Positions 40,201 through 49,593 are shown, numbered from the stretch's first letter. The stretch: DNA of 64,000 bases from Caulifigura coniformis (GCF_007745175.1 NZ_CP036271.1:2128154-2192153), one strand, 5' to 3'. Numbers and translations: made by a program. The notes: generated by a model not told the origin, from the sequence alone.

Positions 40201-40614
40201 AAGCATGCCGCCATCCGCCGCTGGGCTTCGCCGGCCGCGATGACGATCGCGGTGAAGTCGCTGGTGCGCCACGACGTCGCCGCCGGCGACGGGATTCGAT
40301 GCGCCATCATCTCCAGCCGCCACGGCTCTCTGAAGACGCAGGTTGTGCACAACACCATGACCGAGCTGAACGTGGACTCGATCAAAGTCGAGCCGGGTGA
40401 CACGCTCGATTTCGTGGTCGACTTCCACGCGAACCTGAACAGCGACCAGTACCAGTGGGCGCCGGTGATCACCGAACTCGCGCAGGAGAACAGCCAGGCG
40501 CGCATCTGGGACGCCCAGGCGCAGTTCAGCGTCCGCAAGACGTCGCCCCTCGATCCACGAAGCCAGCTTGTCCAGGTGCTCTTGCTGTCGAATGAACTGA
40601 TGTTTGTCGACTGA
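37249..40614 (+). CDS. PSCyt1/PSCyt2/PSD1 c-type cytochrome protein with C-terminal beta-rich insertion (pair B)
   Basis: The 1121-residue protein has a signal peptide, CYKCH heme motif at 63-67, PSCyt2 with [13 protein letters not shown] (second heme site), and PSD1 with ANPLTARVWVNRMWGHHFG. Before the end, residues about 915-1095 hold an extra beta-rich module (DWRYGYGEVD, ITASGGHAGND, IKVEPGDTLDFVVDF), and the usual PSD1 tail LVQVLLLSNELMFVD resumes after it. A ligand-binding role for the module is inferred. ATG 37249 gives the signal peptide; earlier in-frame starts lack a ribosome site. It is followed by a DUF1501 gene 21 bases downstream. Confidence 0.9.
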   Translation: MSSSGRRSVNLTRDVITSTLVRTLAALGGLFFGAEARSQTVPPGDRGIEFFENRVRPVLAEHCYKCHGPVKQFAELRLDSRKAMLDGGDTGPAIVPGKPEASLLVEAVRHGDVQMPPNDKLKDEEIAAIEKWVRIGAPWPEAPSVATAEDVSRSHWAFQPVKDVALPAVHSPGWVQSPIDRFILAGLEKANLAPSAPASRRALIRRVTYDLIGLPPTPEEVREFEEDSDPAAYEKVVTRLLASPHYGEHWGRRWLDVARYSDTKGYVYAREEKVFVHAPTYRDWVVKSLNDDLPYDQFVQLQVAADAIVPDESADLAALGYLTLGRRFLGVTPDIVDDRIDVVTRGLLGLTVGCARCHDHKYDPIPTADYYSLYGVFQNCTERVVQVGPAAVDDPAFSHELDRRQRVQRETFALVQGEVSDRVRRRITDYLVAQTEMEKYHDENFDIIIEKGDLVPLIVRRWETYLSQPARAQDPVFGAWTRFAALPAAEFAARAPDVVSMMQGPEGEPLLPEIRNLFATPPASMREVAERYGRFLNEFDKRWTSLPAGGASGDTLWARLAEAESSPLVRLLYGADSPCALPSEHISTIERMMDSANCNLLWKVQGDVDRWIIQSPTAPPFTTALVDKPSLTEQRIFRRGNPSLKGDIVPRRFLKVLSGPSRSPFKNGSGRLELARSIVDPANPLTARVWVNRMWGHHFGAGLVRTPSDFGLRAEAPSHPELLDWLADRFIKEGWSTKRLHRLIVLSSTYQQQSAASSGELASRAQQVDPQNRLLWRMHPHRLSFEELRDTWLATSGRLEARLGGRSTDLLAANPPHRRRTLYGSIDRQFVPDVLRMFDVANPDLHSPQRSETTVPQQALFGLNHPLVAECARDLAKQRPDDPEPFVRLVFQDLYQREPSPDQLSQCVSYLRAAENEPEPQPPAGAEDWRYGYGEVDPKNGQVAAFSPLPHFTGEAWQGGPNWPDRKFGWVQITASGGHAGNDLKHAAIRRWASPAAMTIAVKSLVRHDVAAGDGIRCAIISSRHGSLKTQVVHNTMTELNVDSIKVEPGDTLDFVVDFHANLNSDQYQWAPVITELAQENSQARIWDAQAQFSVRKTSPLDPRSQLVQVLLLSNELMFVD

Positions 40615-40635
40615 GCCACCGCTTTGAGGCCGGGA

Positions 40636-42054
40636 ATGCACTCACTTCCGCAATTTTCTCTGGACCGCCGCTCACTGCTTGCACGGAGCGGGCTGGGACT
40701 CGGCGCTCTGGCCCTTCCAGGCCTGCTGGCCGATGACGGACGACTTCTGGCCGCGCAGGCGGAGAGTGGTGGAATTGCAGCCCGGCAACCGCATTTTGCC
40801 GGCCGCGCAAAGCGGGTGATTCACTTCTTCCTGAACGGTGGCCCGTCGCACGTCGACACGTTCGACCCCAAGCCCGAACTGACGAAACGCTCCGGGGAAG
40901 TCGTTCCGGTCAACCTTGCCACGGAGAGGAAGACCGGCGCGGCCTTTGGCTCGCCCTTCAAGTTCCGCCGCTATGGCGAAAGCGGAATTGAAGTCAGCGA
41001 ACTCTTCGAGAAGACGGCCGCCCACATCGACGACATCGCCGTCATCCGCTCGATGTATGCCCAGGTTCCCAACCACGAACCGTCGCTCATGCTGATGAAC
41101 TGTGGGGACTCGGTGCAGCCACGGCCGAGCGTCGGCGCGTGGGTGCTGTACGGCCTGGGCGTCGAGAACCAGAACCTCCCCGGCTTCCTCGCCATGTGTC
41201 CGAACGGCTATCCCATCAAGGACGCCGAGAACTGGCAGGCCGGTTTCCTCCCGGGCGCTTACCAGGGAACCTTCGTCGATCCGAAGCATCGCGAACTCGA
41301 CCGGCTGATCGAGAACATCCGCAGCCCGCACGCGACGCCGGCGACGCAGCGGCGGCAGCTCGAGCTGCTAAGGACGCTCAATTCAGAACACCTCCAGGCG
41401 CGCAACGACTCCCGGCTGGAAGCGAGAATCCAGTCGTTCGAACTCGCCTTCCGCATGCAACATGAAGCGGCCGAAGCCTTCGACCTGCGCCAGGAACCTC
41501 AGCACATCCAGGACGCCTACGGCGGCGGAGTCCACGGGCGTCAGACCCTCATCGCCCGCCGGCTCATCGAACGCGGTGTCCGTTATGTTCAGCTCTGGCA
41601 TGGGGCCGGACAGCCCTGGGACAACCACAGTAACCTGGAGAAGAGTCACCGCTCACTCGCGGCCGAAATCGACCAGCCGATCGCGGCGTTGATTGCCGAC
41701 CTCAAGCAGCGCGGACTGTTTGACGAGACGCTGATTCTCTGGGGAGGGGAGTTCGGGCGCACCCCGACGGTCGAGCTCAACGGCGGCGGCCAGTCGATCC
41801 TGGGACGTGACCACAACCACTATGGGTTCAGCGTCTGGATGGCTGGCGGCGGAATCCGGGGCGGGGTCACTTACGGGGCGACCGACGAGTTCGGATTCAA
41901 GGCCGTCGAGAAGCCTGTCAGCGTACACGACCTCCATGCCACGATGCTTCACCTCCTCGGATTCGATCACGAGCGCCTGACCTACCGGTACGCAGGAAGA
42001 GACTTCCGACTCACCGACGTTCACGGCCACGTGCTGCACGACGTGATTGCCTGA
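40636..42054 (+). CDS. DUF1501 protein with Tat-like signal (pair B)
   Basis: The 472-residue protein has a twin-arginine-like signal (FSLDRRSLLARSGLGLGALALPG), HFFLNGGPSHVDTFDPKPEL, and the C-terminal signature WGGEFGRTPTVELNGGG, GRDHNHYGFSVWMAGGG. It pairs with the PSD1 gene directly upstream, so the two act in one system. A more distant TTG start is less likely than ATG 40636. Family function is unproven; the fold resembles alkaline phosphatase. Confidence 0.9.
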   Translation: MHSLPQFSLDRRSLLARSGLGLGALALPGLLADDGRLLAAQAESGGIAARQPHFAGRAKRVIHFFLNGGPSHVDTFDPKPELTKRSGEVVPVNLATERKTGAAFGSPFKFRRYGESGIEVSELFEKTAAHIDDIAVIRSMYAQVPNHEPSLMLMNCGDSVQPRPSVGAWVLYGLGVENQNLPGFLAMCPNGYPIKDAENWQAGFLPGAYQGTFVDPKHRELDRLIENIRSPHATPATQRRQLELLRTLNSEHLQARNDSRLEARIQSFELAFRMQHEAAEAFDLRQEPQHIQDAYGGGVHGRQTLIARRLIERGVRYVQLWHGAGQPWDNHSNLEKSHRSLAAEIDQPIAALIADLKQRGLFDETLILWGGEFGRTPTVELNGGGQSILGRDHNHYGFSVWMAGGGIRGGVTYGATDEFGFKAVEKPVSVHDLHATMLHLLGFDHERLTYRYAGRDFRLTDVHGHVLHDVIA

Positions 42055-42103
42055 AGGCAGTCAATCTCAGGAATCGCAGGCCACGACTTGAGGAACAGCG
42101 CTC

Positions 42104-43690
42104 ATGCGGGACTCGAAACGGTCAAGTGCTCTGGCCAGGGCGGCTACGATCGCCTTCGCAGTCGTCCTCTGCCTGGCGGGCGATTCCCGGGCCGCGGATT
42201 CCCGGCCGAACTTCCTGTTCATCCTTGTCGACGACCAATCTCCATTCGACCTCCGGCTCTATAATCCTCACTCCATTCTCGACACCCCGAACATCGATCG
42301 CCTGGCGGCCGAGGGGATGACGTTCGATGGCGCTTACCACATGGGGGCGTTCATCGGCGGAGTCTGCACGCCGTCGCGCCACATGATCATGTGCGGCCGC
42401 ACGGTGTGGCACCTTCCCAATTCGCCGAACGCCCTCGCGGAGGGAAAGTGTCCGCCGAATCTCGAGCAGCAGACGATCCCGGCAGTCTTCCGGCGGGCCG
42501 GCTACGCCACGATGCGGACCTGCAAGACGGGCAACAGCTATGAGGCGGCGAACAAGATGTTTGAAGTGCGCCGCGACGCGTCAAAACGCGGCGGCGATGC
42601 GGAGACCGGCAGCGCCTGGCACGCCCGGCAGGTCCTCGACTACCTCGACGAGCGCGCATCGTCCAAGGACGACCGCCCCTTCCTGATTCATTTCGGATTC
42701 TCGCATCCACACGACACGCGGATGGGCACACCCGAGCTGCTGGCCAAATATGGGGCGGTCAATCACGCCGACAGCAATTCACTTCCTCCGGCCAATGAAA
42801 AGCAGCCGGCACTTCCCATCGGCTACCTGCCGGCGCATCCCTTCCCGCATGGCCATCCCGGCCTCCGGGACGAGACGACCGTCAGCGGCGTGTGGGAACG
42901 ACGGGACGAACGGACGATGCGGAATGAAGTTGGACGCCAGTTCGCCTGCAGCGAGAACATCGACATCCAGATCGGCCATGTGCTGAAGCGCCTGGAGGCG
43001 ATGGGCCAACTCGAGAACACCTACGTGATCTACACGTCCGACCACGGCATCGCCATCGGACGCCACGGCCTGCAGGGGAAGCAAAACCTCTATCAGCACA
43101 CCTGGCGCGTCCCCTTCATCGTTCGCGGCCCGGGAATCCGCCCCGGCTCGCGAGTGGAGGGCAACATCTATCTCCTCGACCTGCTCAGCACGCTCTGCGA
43201 CATTGCCGATGTCCCGCGCCCGGAAACGAACGAGGGAATCAGCTTCAAGCCAGTGCTCCTCGGCCAGAAGCCCGCGACGCGCGACTTGCTGTACGGCGTC
43301 TACAACGGCGGCACAAAGCCCGGGATGCGCTGTGTCAGGCAGGGTGACTGGAAGCTGATCAAGTACGACGTCCTCGAGGGAACCGTCCGCGAAACACAGC
43401 TCTTCAACCTCCGGGAGAACCCCGACGAGTATCTGTCGCAGCACCACGCAGCCGAGGTGGTTGCCATGACAGGCCGCTCTCCGTCGACGAGCCAGCGGAA
43501 TCTCGCGGACGACCCGCGCTATGCCGAGAAGCTCGCCGAGATGGAAGCGCTGCTCCTGTCCGAAATGCGACGACTGGATGATCCATGGCGTCTGTGGAAT
43601 CAGCCCAAAGACGGCCTGACGTCTCCGCCGGAGGCCGCTCCCCGGAATCCACGCCGCAACCGGGCCAACGCCGCTCCGGCGGCTCCCTGA
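42104..43690 (+). CDS. Secreted sulfatase, sulfatase 4
   Basis: The 528-residue protein has a signal peptide (ARAATIAFAVVLCLAGDSRAAD), the metal site NFLFILVDDQSPFDLRL, and core CTPSR (C88) for formylglycine. The DHGIAIGRHGLQGKQNLYQHTWRVP region supplies downstream ligands and is typical of sulfatases acting on glycosaminoglycan-like sugars. The tail ends in a Pro/Asn/Arg-rich low-complexity stretch. It lies between the DUF1501-B gene and the hydrolase fusion (gaps 49 and 68 bases), probably one transcription unit. Substrate unassigned. Confidence 0.93.
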   Translation: MRDSKRSSALARAATIAFAVVLCLAGDSRAADSRPNFLFILVDDQSPFDLRLYNPHSILDTPNIDRLAAEGMTFDGAYHMGAFIGGVCTPSRHMIMCGRTVWHLPNSPNALAEGKCPPNLEQQTIPAVFRRAGYATMRTCKTGNSYEAANKMFEVRRDASKRGGDAETGSAWHARQVLDYLDERASSKDDRPFLIHFGFSHPHDTRMGTPELLAKYGAVNHADSNSLPPANEKQPALPIGYLPAHPFPHGHPGLRDETTVSGVWERRDERTMRNEVGRQFACSENIDIQIGHVLKRLEAMGQLENTYVIYTSDHGIAIGRHGLQGKQNLYQHTWRVPFIVRGPGIRPGSRVEGNIYLLDLLSTLCDIADVPRPETNEGISFKPVLLGQKPATRDLLYGVYNGGTKPGMRCVRQGDWKLIKYDVLEGTVRETQLFNLRENPDEYLSQHHAAEVVAMTGRSPSTSQRNLADDPRYAEKLAEMEALLLSEMRRLDDPWRLWNQPKDGLTSPPEAAPRNPRRNRANAAPAAP

Positions 43691-43758
43691 CGAGCAGCCA
43701 ATCCAAGACTCTCCACCACATCGCCCGATTCCCGGGCGCCTGAGCGAAAGTCGTCGCG

Positions 43759-45699
43759 ATGAGAACTGCGAGTCGAGTCGTTGTCACGCTCCTGGCCTGC
43801 CTGCTGTCGTGGTCCTCGCCGATTGTCCCGCTCCGCGCGGCCGATTCCGACCGTGTCTCGACGTGGGAAGGGTTTGAACGGCGCGATTTCAAGGTTGATG
43901 GCCGCAACGCCCTGCTGGTGGCGCCAGCCGAACCAGCCGACGGAAAGCCCTGGATCTGGAGAACCGAGTTCTTCGGACACCAGCCGCAGGCCGACCTCGC
44001 CCTGCTGAGGAAGGGCTTCCACGTCGCCTACATCGATGTTCAGAACATGTATGGTGCGCCGGTGGCTCTCGATCACATGGATCGGTTCTACGAGCATCTC
44101 ACTACCAGCCGCGGGCTGAATCCCAAAACCGTTCTCGAAGGCTTCAGCCGCGGCGGCCTGTTCGCCCTCAACTGGGCGGGCCGCCATCCCGATCGCGTGG
44201 CCTGCATCTACAACGATGCCCCCGTCTGCGACTTCAAAAGCTGGCCCGGCGGCAAAGGCCGTGGAAAAGGTTCGCCGACCGACTGGCAGCGATGCCTGAA
44301 CGCGTACGGCCTCACCGAACAGCAGGCACTCAAATACCGGCTGAATCCGGTCGACAACCTGGAGCCACTGGCCCGCCTCAAGGTTCCGCTTCTCCACGTC
44401 TGCGGCGACGCCGACGACGTCGTCCCGATCGAGGAAAACACCCGCATCATCGAACAGCGGTATCGCGCACTGAACGGTCCGATCACCGTCATCGCCAAGC
44501 CGGGCGTCGGCCACCACCCTCACAGTCTCCCGAACCCCGGCCCGATTGTTTCGTTCGTGCTCAGCCACACCACGGGCGAATCCGCAAACGTCGCTCCCCG
44601 CGGTACCCTCGCCAATTCGCGAATCCGGTTCGAGCGCCGGAAGAAAGGTCACGTCGCGTTTCTCGGAGGTTCCATCACCGAGATGAACGGCTATCGCCCG
44701 CTCCTGTGCGAACTGCTGCAGAAGCGATTCCCGGAGACGGAGTTCCAGTTCACCAATGCGGGCATCTCGTCGACCTGCTCGACCACCGGCGCCTTCCGGT
44801 TGAAAACGGATGTCCTCGACCAGGTGCCTGTCGATCTGCTCTTCGTCGAGTTCGCCGTCAACGACGACCAGGACGCGGGGCATGCGCGGCACGAGTGCAT
44901 TCGCGGCATGGAAGGGATCGTTCGCCACGTTCGAGAACACAACCCGAAAGCCGACATCGTCATCACTTATTTCGTCAATCCCGCGATGTTGAAAACGATC
45001 GAGGAAGGGAAGGTTCCCCTTTCCATCGGCAGCCACGAGGAAGTGGCGCGGCACTATGCGGTGCCGACGATTCATCTCGCGTCCGAGCTGGCCGATCGCA
45101 TCCAGACGGGCGAGATGACCTGGGAGCGATTCGGCGGTGTTCACCCCGCTCGCCCGGGAAATGAACTCTGCGTCGAACTGATCGACAAACTCCTCTCCCG
45201 CGAATGGCAGGATTCGCTTCCCGCCGATGCGTCCCCCATCGCGCATCCCCTTCCGCCCAATCCGCTCGACCCGGCTAGCTACATCGCCGGACGGTTTCTC
45301 GATTCCCGGTCCGCCCGCCTCGGAGAGGGCTGGACGATCGAAAAGCCCAATTGGAGCAGCAACCCGAAACATTGGCGGGAGCGATTCAGGGAGCTTCCGC
45401 TGCTGCAGTCGGTCACTCCAGGCTCCGAGTTGTCGCTCTCGTTCGACGGGCGGGCGATTGGTGCCTATTTGCTCGCCGGCCCCGATGCCGGGATGCTTGA
45501 GTATTCGATCGACGGCGGCCCCTGGGCGACGATCGACCTGTTCCACAACTTCAGCAGTGCGCTGCACTATCCGCGCACGGTGATGTTCTCCGCCGATCTG
45601 CAGCCTGCGTCACACACGCTCCAGCTCCGAGTCGCGAGTTCCTCGAATCCGGCCAGCGCGGGGACAGCGGTTCGCATCATCCACTTCGTCGCCAATTGA
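43759..45699 (+). CDS. Alpha/beta-hydrolase fused to SGNH/GDSL hydrolase, secreted
   Basis: The 646-residue protein has a signal peptide (to about residue 29). Residues 35-280 form an alpha/beta hydrolase with nucleophile Ser130 in GFSRGG, an acid in CGDADDVVPIEE, and a His in GVGHHPH. Residues about 290-480 form an SGNH domain: block I GHVAFLGGSITE, block V GGVHPARPGNEL, where the usual Asp of DxxH is Gly. A C-terminal beta-sandwich (about 500-646) may bind sugars. Two esterase-type domains in one chain suggest removal of ester groups from a glycan, acting with sulfatase 4 upstream. Substrate not visible. Confidence 0.85.
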   Translation: MRTASRVVVTLLACLLSWSSPIVPLRAADSDRVSTWEGFERRDFKVDGRNALLVAPAEPADGKPWIWRTEFFGHQPQADLALLRKGFHVAYIDVQNMYGAPVALDHMDRFYEHLTTSRGLNPKTVLEGFSRGGLFALNWAGRHPDRVACIYNDAPVCDFKSWPGGKGRGKGSPTDWQRCLNAYGLTEQQALKYRLNPVDNLEPLARLKVPLLHVCGDADDVVPIEENTRIIEQRYRALNGPITVIAKPGVGHHPHSLPNPGPIVSFVLSHTTGESANVAPRGTLANSRIRFERRKKGHVAFLGGSITEMNGYRPLLCELLQKRFPETEFQFTNAGISSTCSTTGAFRLKTDVLDQVPVDLLFVEFAVNDDQDAGHARHECIRGMEGIVRHVREHNPKADIVITYFVNPAMLKTIEEGKVPLSIGSHEEVARHYAVPTIHLASELADRIQTGEMTWERFGGVHPARPGNELCVELIDKLLSREWQDSLPADASPIAHPLPPNPLDPASYIAGRFLDSRSARLGEGWTIEKPNWSSNPKHWRERFRELPLLQSVTPGSELSLSFDGRAIGAYLLAGPDAGMLEYSIDGGPWATIDLFHNFSSALHYPRTVMFSADLQPASHTLQLRVASSSNPASAGTAVRIIHFVAN

Positions 45700-45771
45700 G
45701 ATCCGGAATGTCGGGCTCGCATGAAACTGCCGCGACGCCCCCCGGCCACATCCCTGCTTCGGAAGCGCATC

Positions 45772-48700
45772 ATGATCCGGAAGAGTCTGCTGCTCCGCCT
45801 CGGACTTCTCGGCAGCCTGCTGGCCCTCGTCCCACAACCCGTCGCGGCCCAGAAATCGCCAAACCCGAAGCGGGCAGGGCGGGCTGAGGCCGCGAACACG
45901 CCCAATCCCAATGACGCCCGAAACTCGCGGATCGAGAACCCTCCGCCTGTGACGACCGAGGAGTTCGATCGTTACGCGATCTATGAATCGACCGCGCCGC
46001 GTCCTGCCGCCGCCGCCCCCACACCGACGACGCTTCCGCTCCCGCTCAACGCCGGAGACCGCATCGCATTCATCGGCAACACCCTCTTCGAGAACGCGCA
46101 GGACTACGGCTTCTTCGAAGGCATGGTTCAGCAGCAGAACCCGGACAGGAAGCTCGTGTTCCGGTATCTCGCGTGGTCGGCCGACGAAATCGGACTACAG
46201 CCCCGTCCCGACAACTTCGCCGACACCGAACAGCACCTGGCCCATGAGAAGGCGGACATCATCTTCGCCGCCTTTGGTTTCAACGAATCATTCGCCGGCG
46301 AAGCCGGGCTCGCGAAGTTTCGCACCTCCCTGAACGACTACCTCGCTGGCCTCAAAACGAAGGCGTTCAACGGAAAGTCGTCCCCCCGCATCGTGCTCGT
46401 CTCGCCGATCGCCAACGAGAACGTTCGCGGCGTCCCCGCGGCCGACCTCAACAACGAACGTCTTCGGACCTATGTCGCCGTCATGGAGGAAGTCGCCCGC
46501 GAGCAGCAGGTCGGCTTTGTGAATGTTTTCAAGGAGACTGCGGCCGCCATGAGCGAGCCGGGCGACCTCACGAGCAACGGCATCCATCTCAACGAAGAAG
46601 GCGAGCGACGCTTCTCCGAGATCCTGTTCCGCGGAGCTTTTGGAATCGAACCGCCGCAGGTCAGCGGATCCCTCCGCGACGCGATCGTCGACAAGAACCG
46701 GCAGTTCTTCCGACGCTTCCGGCCGCTCAACACCTTCTACTACACCGGCGGCCGCAACAAGGACTACGGCTATCTCGACTTCCTCCCCGCGATGCGGAAC
46801 TTCGACCTGCTGGTCGTCAATCGCGACCAGCGGATCTGGGGCCTCGCACAGGGCAAGGCCGTTCCCGCGGTCGTGAACGACTCGAGCGTTCCGGAGCTTC
46901 CGAGAACGATTCAGTCGCGCGGGGCCAACGAATGGATGACCGCGGACGACGAGAGAAAGGCCTTTCGCGTCGACCCGCGTTTTGAAGTCAACCTGTTCGC
47001 CGGCGAGGAACAATTCCCCGACATCGCCAATCCGATCCAGATGCGGTGGGACTCCCGCGGACGGCTGTGGGTCAGCTGTTCGCTCACGTATCCCCACGTC
47101 TATCCCGGGCAGGAGCCTCGCGACAAGATCGTCATCCTCGAGGACACGGACGGCGACGGCCGGGCCGACAAGTCGACCGTCTTCGCCGACAGGCTGCACA
47201 TCCCCCTGTCGTTCGAACTCGGCGACGGCGGCGTGTACGTCTCCGAACAGCCCCGACTGAGCTTTCTGCAGGACACCGACGGCGACGATCGGGCCGACGT
47301 GCATCGCACCGTGCTCTCAGGATTCGGCACGGAAGATTCCCACCACGCTCTCCACGACTTCACCTGGACGCCCGACGGCGACCTCATCTTCCGCGAGTCG
47401 ATCTTCCACCATTCACAGGTGGAAACTCCCTACGGCCCCGTTCGGCAGCAGAACAGCGGGTGGTTTCGGTTCGAGCCCCGGACACAACGCCTCATCAGCT
47501 TCGGCAGCTATCCCAGCACCAATCCCTGGGGCGTGACCTTCGATGACTGGGGACAGCATGTCGCCAGTCATCCCGTCTACGCGGCAGCGTTCCATTCCCT
47601 CGACCCGCCCTATCCGCAGCAGCATCCCGCGCCGACGGGACTGCAGGCCTACTCCGGCGTCTGCGGGCACGAGTTCGTCGATTTCGCGACGTTTCCCAAC
47701 GAGCTCCAGGGGCACTTCATCAAGGTGCGCTACAAGCCGACCAACAGGGTCGAGATCCTCAAGTGGAAAGAAGGCCCGTTCGGATTCGATGAGGAGTACG
47801 TCGGCGACCTGTTGTTCTCCACCAACCTGAGCTTCATCCCGGTCGATCTGCAGTTCGGCCCCCGCGGCGACCTGTACGTCTGCGACTGGTACAACCCCAT
47901 CAAGGGGCACATGCAGTATTCGCTGCGGGATGACCGCCGCGACCGTCACTCCGGCCGCATCTGGCGCATCACCCCCAAAGGAAAACCGCTCCAGGAACCG
48001 CCCAAGATCGCCGGGCAGTCGATCGAACACCTCCTCGCGCTCCTGAAGCGGCCCGAATACCGCGTGAGGTTCTGGGCAAAGCGCGAGCTGCGCGAGCATG
48101 ATCCGGTTCGGGTCGCGGCCGCTCTCGACGAATGGGTCCGGAAACTCGATCCGGCCGATCCGCGCTATCACCACCACCAGATGGAAGCCGTCTGGACCTA
48201 CCGGACTGTCCAGGCGACAAGGCCCGCTCTTCTTCGCGAACTGCTCCGCTGCGACGACCATCACGCCCGCGCCGCCGCGACGCAGCAGCTTCGTTACTGG
48301 CATCCGCAGTTCGACGATGTCGCCGACCTCATCCGCGCTTCGGCCAATGATCCCAACGGCATCGTTCGCATGGAGGCCGCGATCGCCACGAGCTACATCG
48401 GGACGAAACCGACATTCGACGCCATGCTCGATGTCCTGAAACATCCGCGCGAGGGAGCGATGGGCTATGCGATCACGTCCGCGCTCGGGTCGCACACCCT
48501 CCGCGCCCTCTGGGAAGGCAACTCGAGCTACGACGTGGCGCGCATCCTCGCGCAGGCCGCCCGGGCCCGCGTGATCCGCGAACCGAAGCCGACCGCCGCG
48601 GAAGCCGCCTTCGATCGGAAACCAGGCCTCAAGCAGGTCAGCATCTCCTGCGTTCCCGAGCGGATGCTGTTCACCGTGACCGATTTCGCCGTCATGCCTG

Positions 48701-49584
48701 GCCAGCCGGTGAAACTCACTGTCAGGAATGCCGACGCCACCGACCACAACCTCGTGATCGTGAAACCCGATGCGCTGGCGGAAGTCGGCATGGCGGCCAA
48801 CGAGATGGCAAAAGACCCGCGGAACGCGGCGTCAGACTTCATCCCGCCTCAGAAACGCGAGTTGATTCTCCACGCGACTCCCCTCATCGGCCCCACGCGC
48901 CCCTCGCAGATCCATGTGCTGCGTTTCACGGCCCCCGAGGAGCCGGGAGTCTACCCCTACGTCTGCACGTTCCCCGGGCACTGGGTCGTGATGAACGGCG
49001 TGATGGTCGTGGCGGCCGATGCGGAGAAAGCCGCCGGGCTCCTCGCCGCCAGTCAGCCGAAGGTCGTCCGCGAGTGGGCCATGCTCGACTTCGCGGACGC
49101 GTTCAACGAGCCCCCGCGTCATGACGACGCCACGCTGGCGCGAGGCATGACGGCCTTCGTCAAGGCGCGTTGCAACCAGTGCCACGTCGTCGCCGGCCAC
49201 GGCGTGAACCTCGGTCCCGACCTGGTCGAGTCGGTCAAGACGCTCAAAGGCCCGGAACTCCTGCGACAGATCCTGGAACCTTCCAGCAGGATTCACGAGA
49301 AGTTCCAGACGTGGCAGTTCTCGACCAGCGAAGGCCGGATTGTCACGGGAGTCATCGTCAAGGAGACGCCCGAGGCCATTGAAGTCGCCACGAATCTGCT
49401 GACTCCCAACTCGCTCACGACGATCCTCAAGCGCGACGTCGATGAAAAGCAGATCTCGAAGATCTCCTCCATGCCGACAGGGCTCGTGAATGTCCTCTCA
49501 CGCGCCGAGATTCTCGATCTGCATGCCTATCTCTCGGCCGGAGGCTATCACCCGCCGGCCCACCTCAAACATCACCACGACTGA
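45772..49584 (+). CDS. PVC-type multidomain protein: SGNH-like, beta-propeller, HEAT-like, cupredoxin and cytochrome c
   Basis: The 1270-residue secreted protein has a signal peptide (RKSLLLRLGLLGSLLALVPQPVAAQ). In order: an SGNH-like domain (about 100-330) whose block I reads FIGNTLFE instead of GDS; a propeller-type membrane-bound dehydrogenase domain (about 400-735, EDTDGDGRADKSTVFAD); HEAT-like helices (about 745-930); a cupredoxin (about 950-1083) with type 1 copper ligands His992, Cys1065, His1070 and Met1074 (CTFPGHWVVM); and a c-type heme domain with CNQCH at 1134-1138. ATG 45772 has GGAAG upstream; ATG 45721 is an alternative. Electron transfer from an oxidation at the propeller through copper to heme is inferred. 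Confidence 0.9.
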   Translation: MIRKSLLLRLGLLGSLLALVPQPVAAQKSPNPKRAGRAEAANTPNPNDARNSRIENPPPVTTEEFDRYAIYESTAPRPAAAAPTPTTLPLPLNAGDRIAFIGNTLFENAQDYGFFEGMVQQQNPDRKLVFRYLAWSADEIGLQPRPDNFADTEQHLAHEKADIIFAAFGFNESFAGEAGLAKFRTSLNDYLAGLKTKAFNGKSSPRIVLVSPIANENVRGVPAADLNNERLRTYVAVMEEVAREQQVGFVNVFKETAAAMSEPGDLTSNGIHLNEEGERRFSEILFRGAFGIEPPQVSGSLRDAIVDKNRQFFRRFRPLNTFYYTGGRNKDYGYLDFLPAMRNFDLLVVNRDQRIWGLAQGKAVPAVVNDSSVPELPRTIQSRGANEWMTADDERKAFRVDPRFEVNLFAGEEQFPDIANPIQMRWDSRGRLWVSCSLTYPHVYPGQEPRDKIVILEDTDGDGRADKSTVFADRLHIPLSFELGDGGVYVSEQPRLSFLQDTDGDDRADVHRTVLSGFGTEDSHHALHDFTWTPDGDLIFRESIFHHSQVETPYGPVRQQNSGWFRFEPRTQRLISFGSYPSTNPWGVTFDDWGQHVASHPVYAAAFHSLDPPYPQQHPAPTGLQAYSGVCGHEFVDFATFPNELQGHFIKVRYKPTNRVEILKWKEGPFGFDEEYVGDLLFSTNLSFIPVDLQFGPRGDLYVCDWYNPIKGHMQYSLRDDRRDRHSGRIWRITPKGKPLQEPPKIAGQSIEHLLALLKRPEYRVRFWAKRELREHDPVRVAAALDEWVRKLDPADPRYHHHQMEAVWTYRTVQATRPALLRELLRCDDHHARAAATQQLRYWHPQFDDVADLIRASANDPNGIVRMEAAIATSYIGTKPTFDAMLDVLKHPREGAMGYAITSALGSHTLRALWEGNSSYDVARILAQAARARVIREPKPTAAEAAFDRKPGLKQVSISCVPERMLFTVTDFAVMPGQPVKLTVRNADATDHNLVIVKPDALAEVGMAANEMAKDPRNAASDFIPPQKRELILHATPLIGPTRPSQIHVLRFTAPEEPGVYPYVCTFPGHWVVMNGVMVVAADAEKAAGLLAASQPKVVREWAMLDFADAFNEPPRHDDATLARGMTAFVKARCNQCHVVAGHGVNLGPDLVESVKTLKGPELLRQILEPSSRIHEKFQTWQFSTSEGRIVTGVIVKETPEAIEVATNLLTPNSLTTILKRDVDEKQISKISSMPTGLVNVLSRAEILDLHAYLSAGGYHPPAHLKHHHD

Positions 49585-49593
49585 TCCCGTTCG

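Noticed and set aside
43600-45567. 655-codon open frame antisense to the hydrolase fusion
   Set aside because: Antisense shadow; the plus strand has clear hydrolase motifs.
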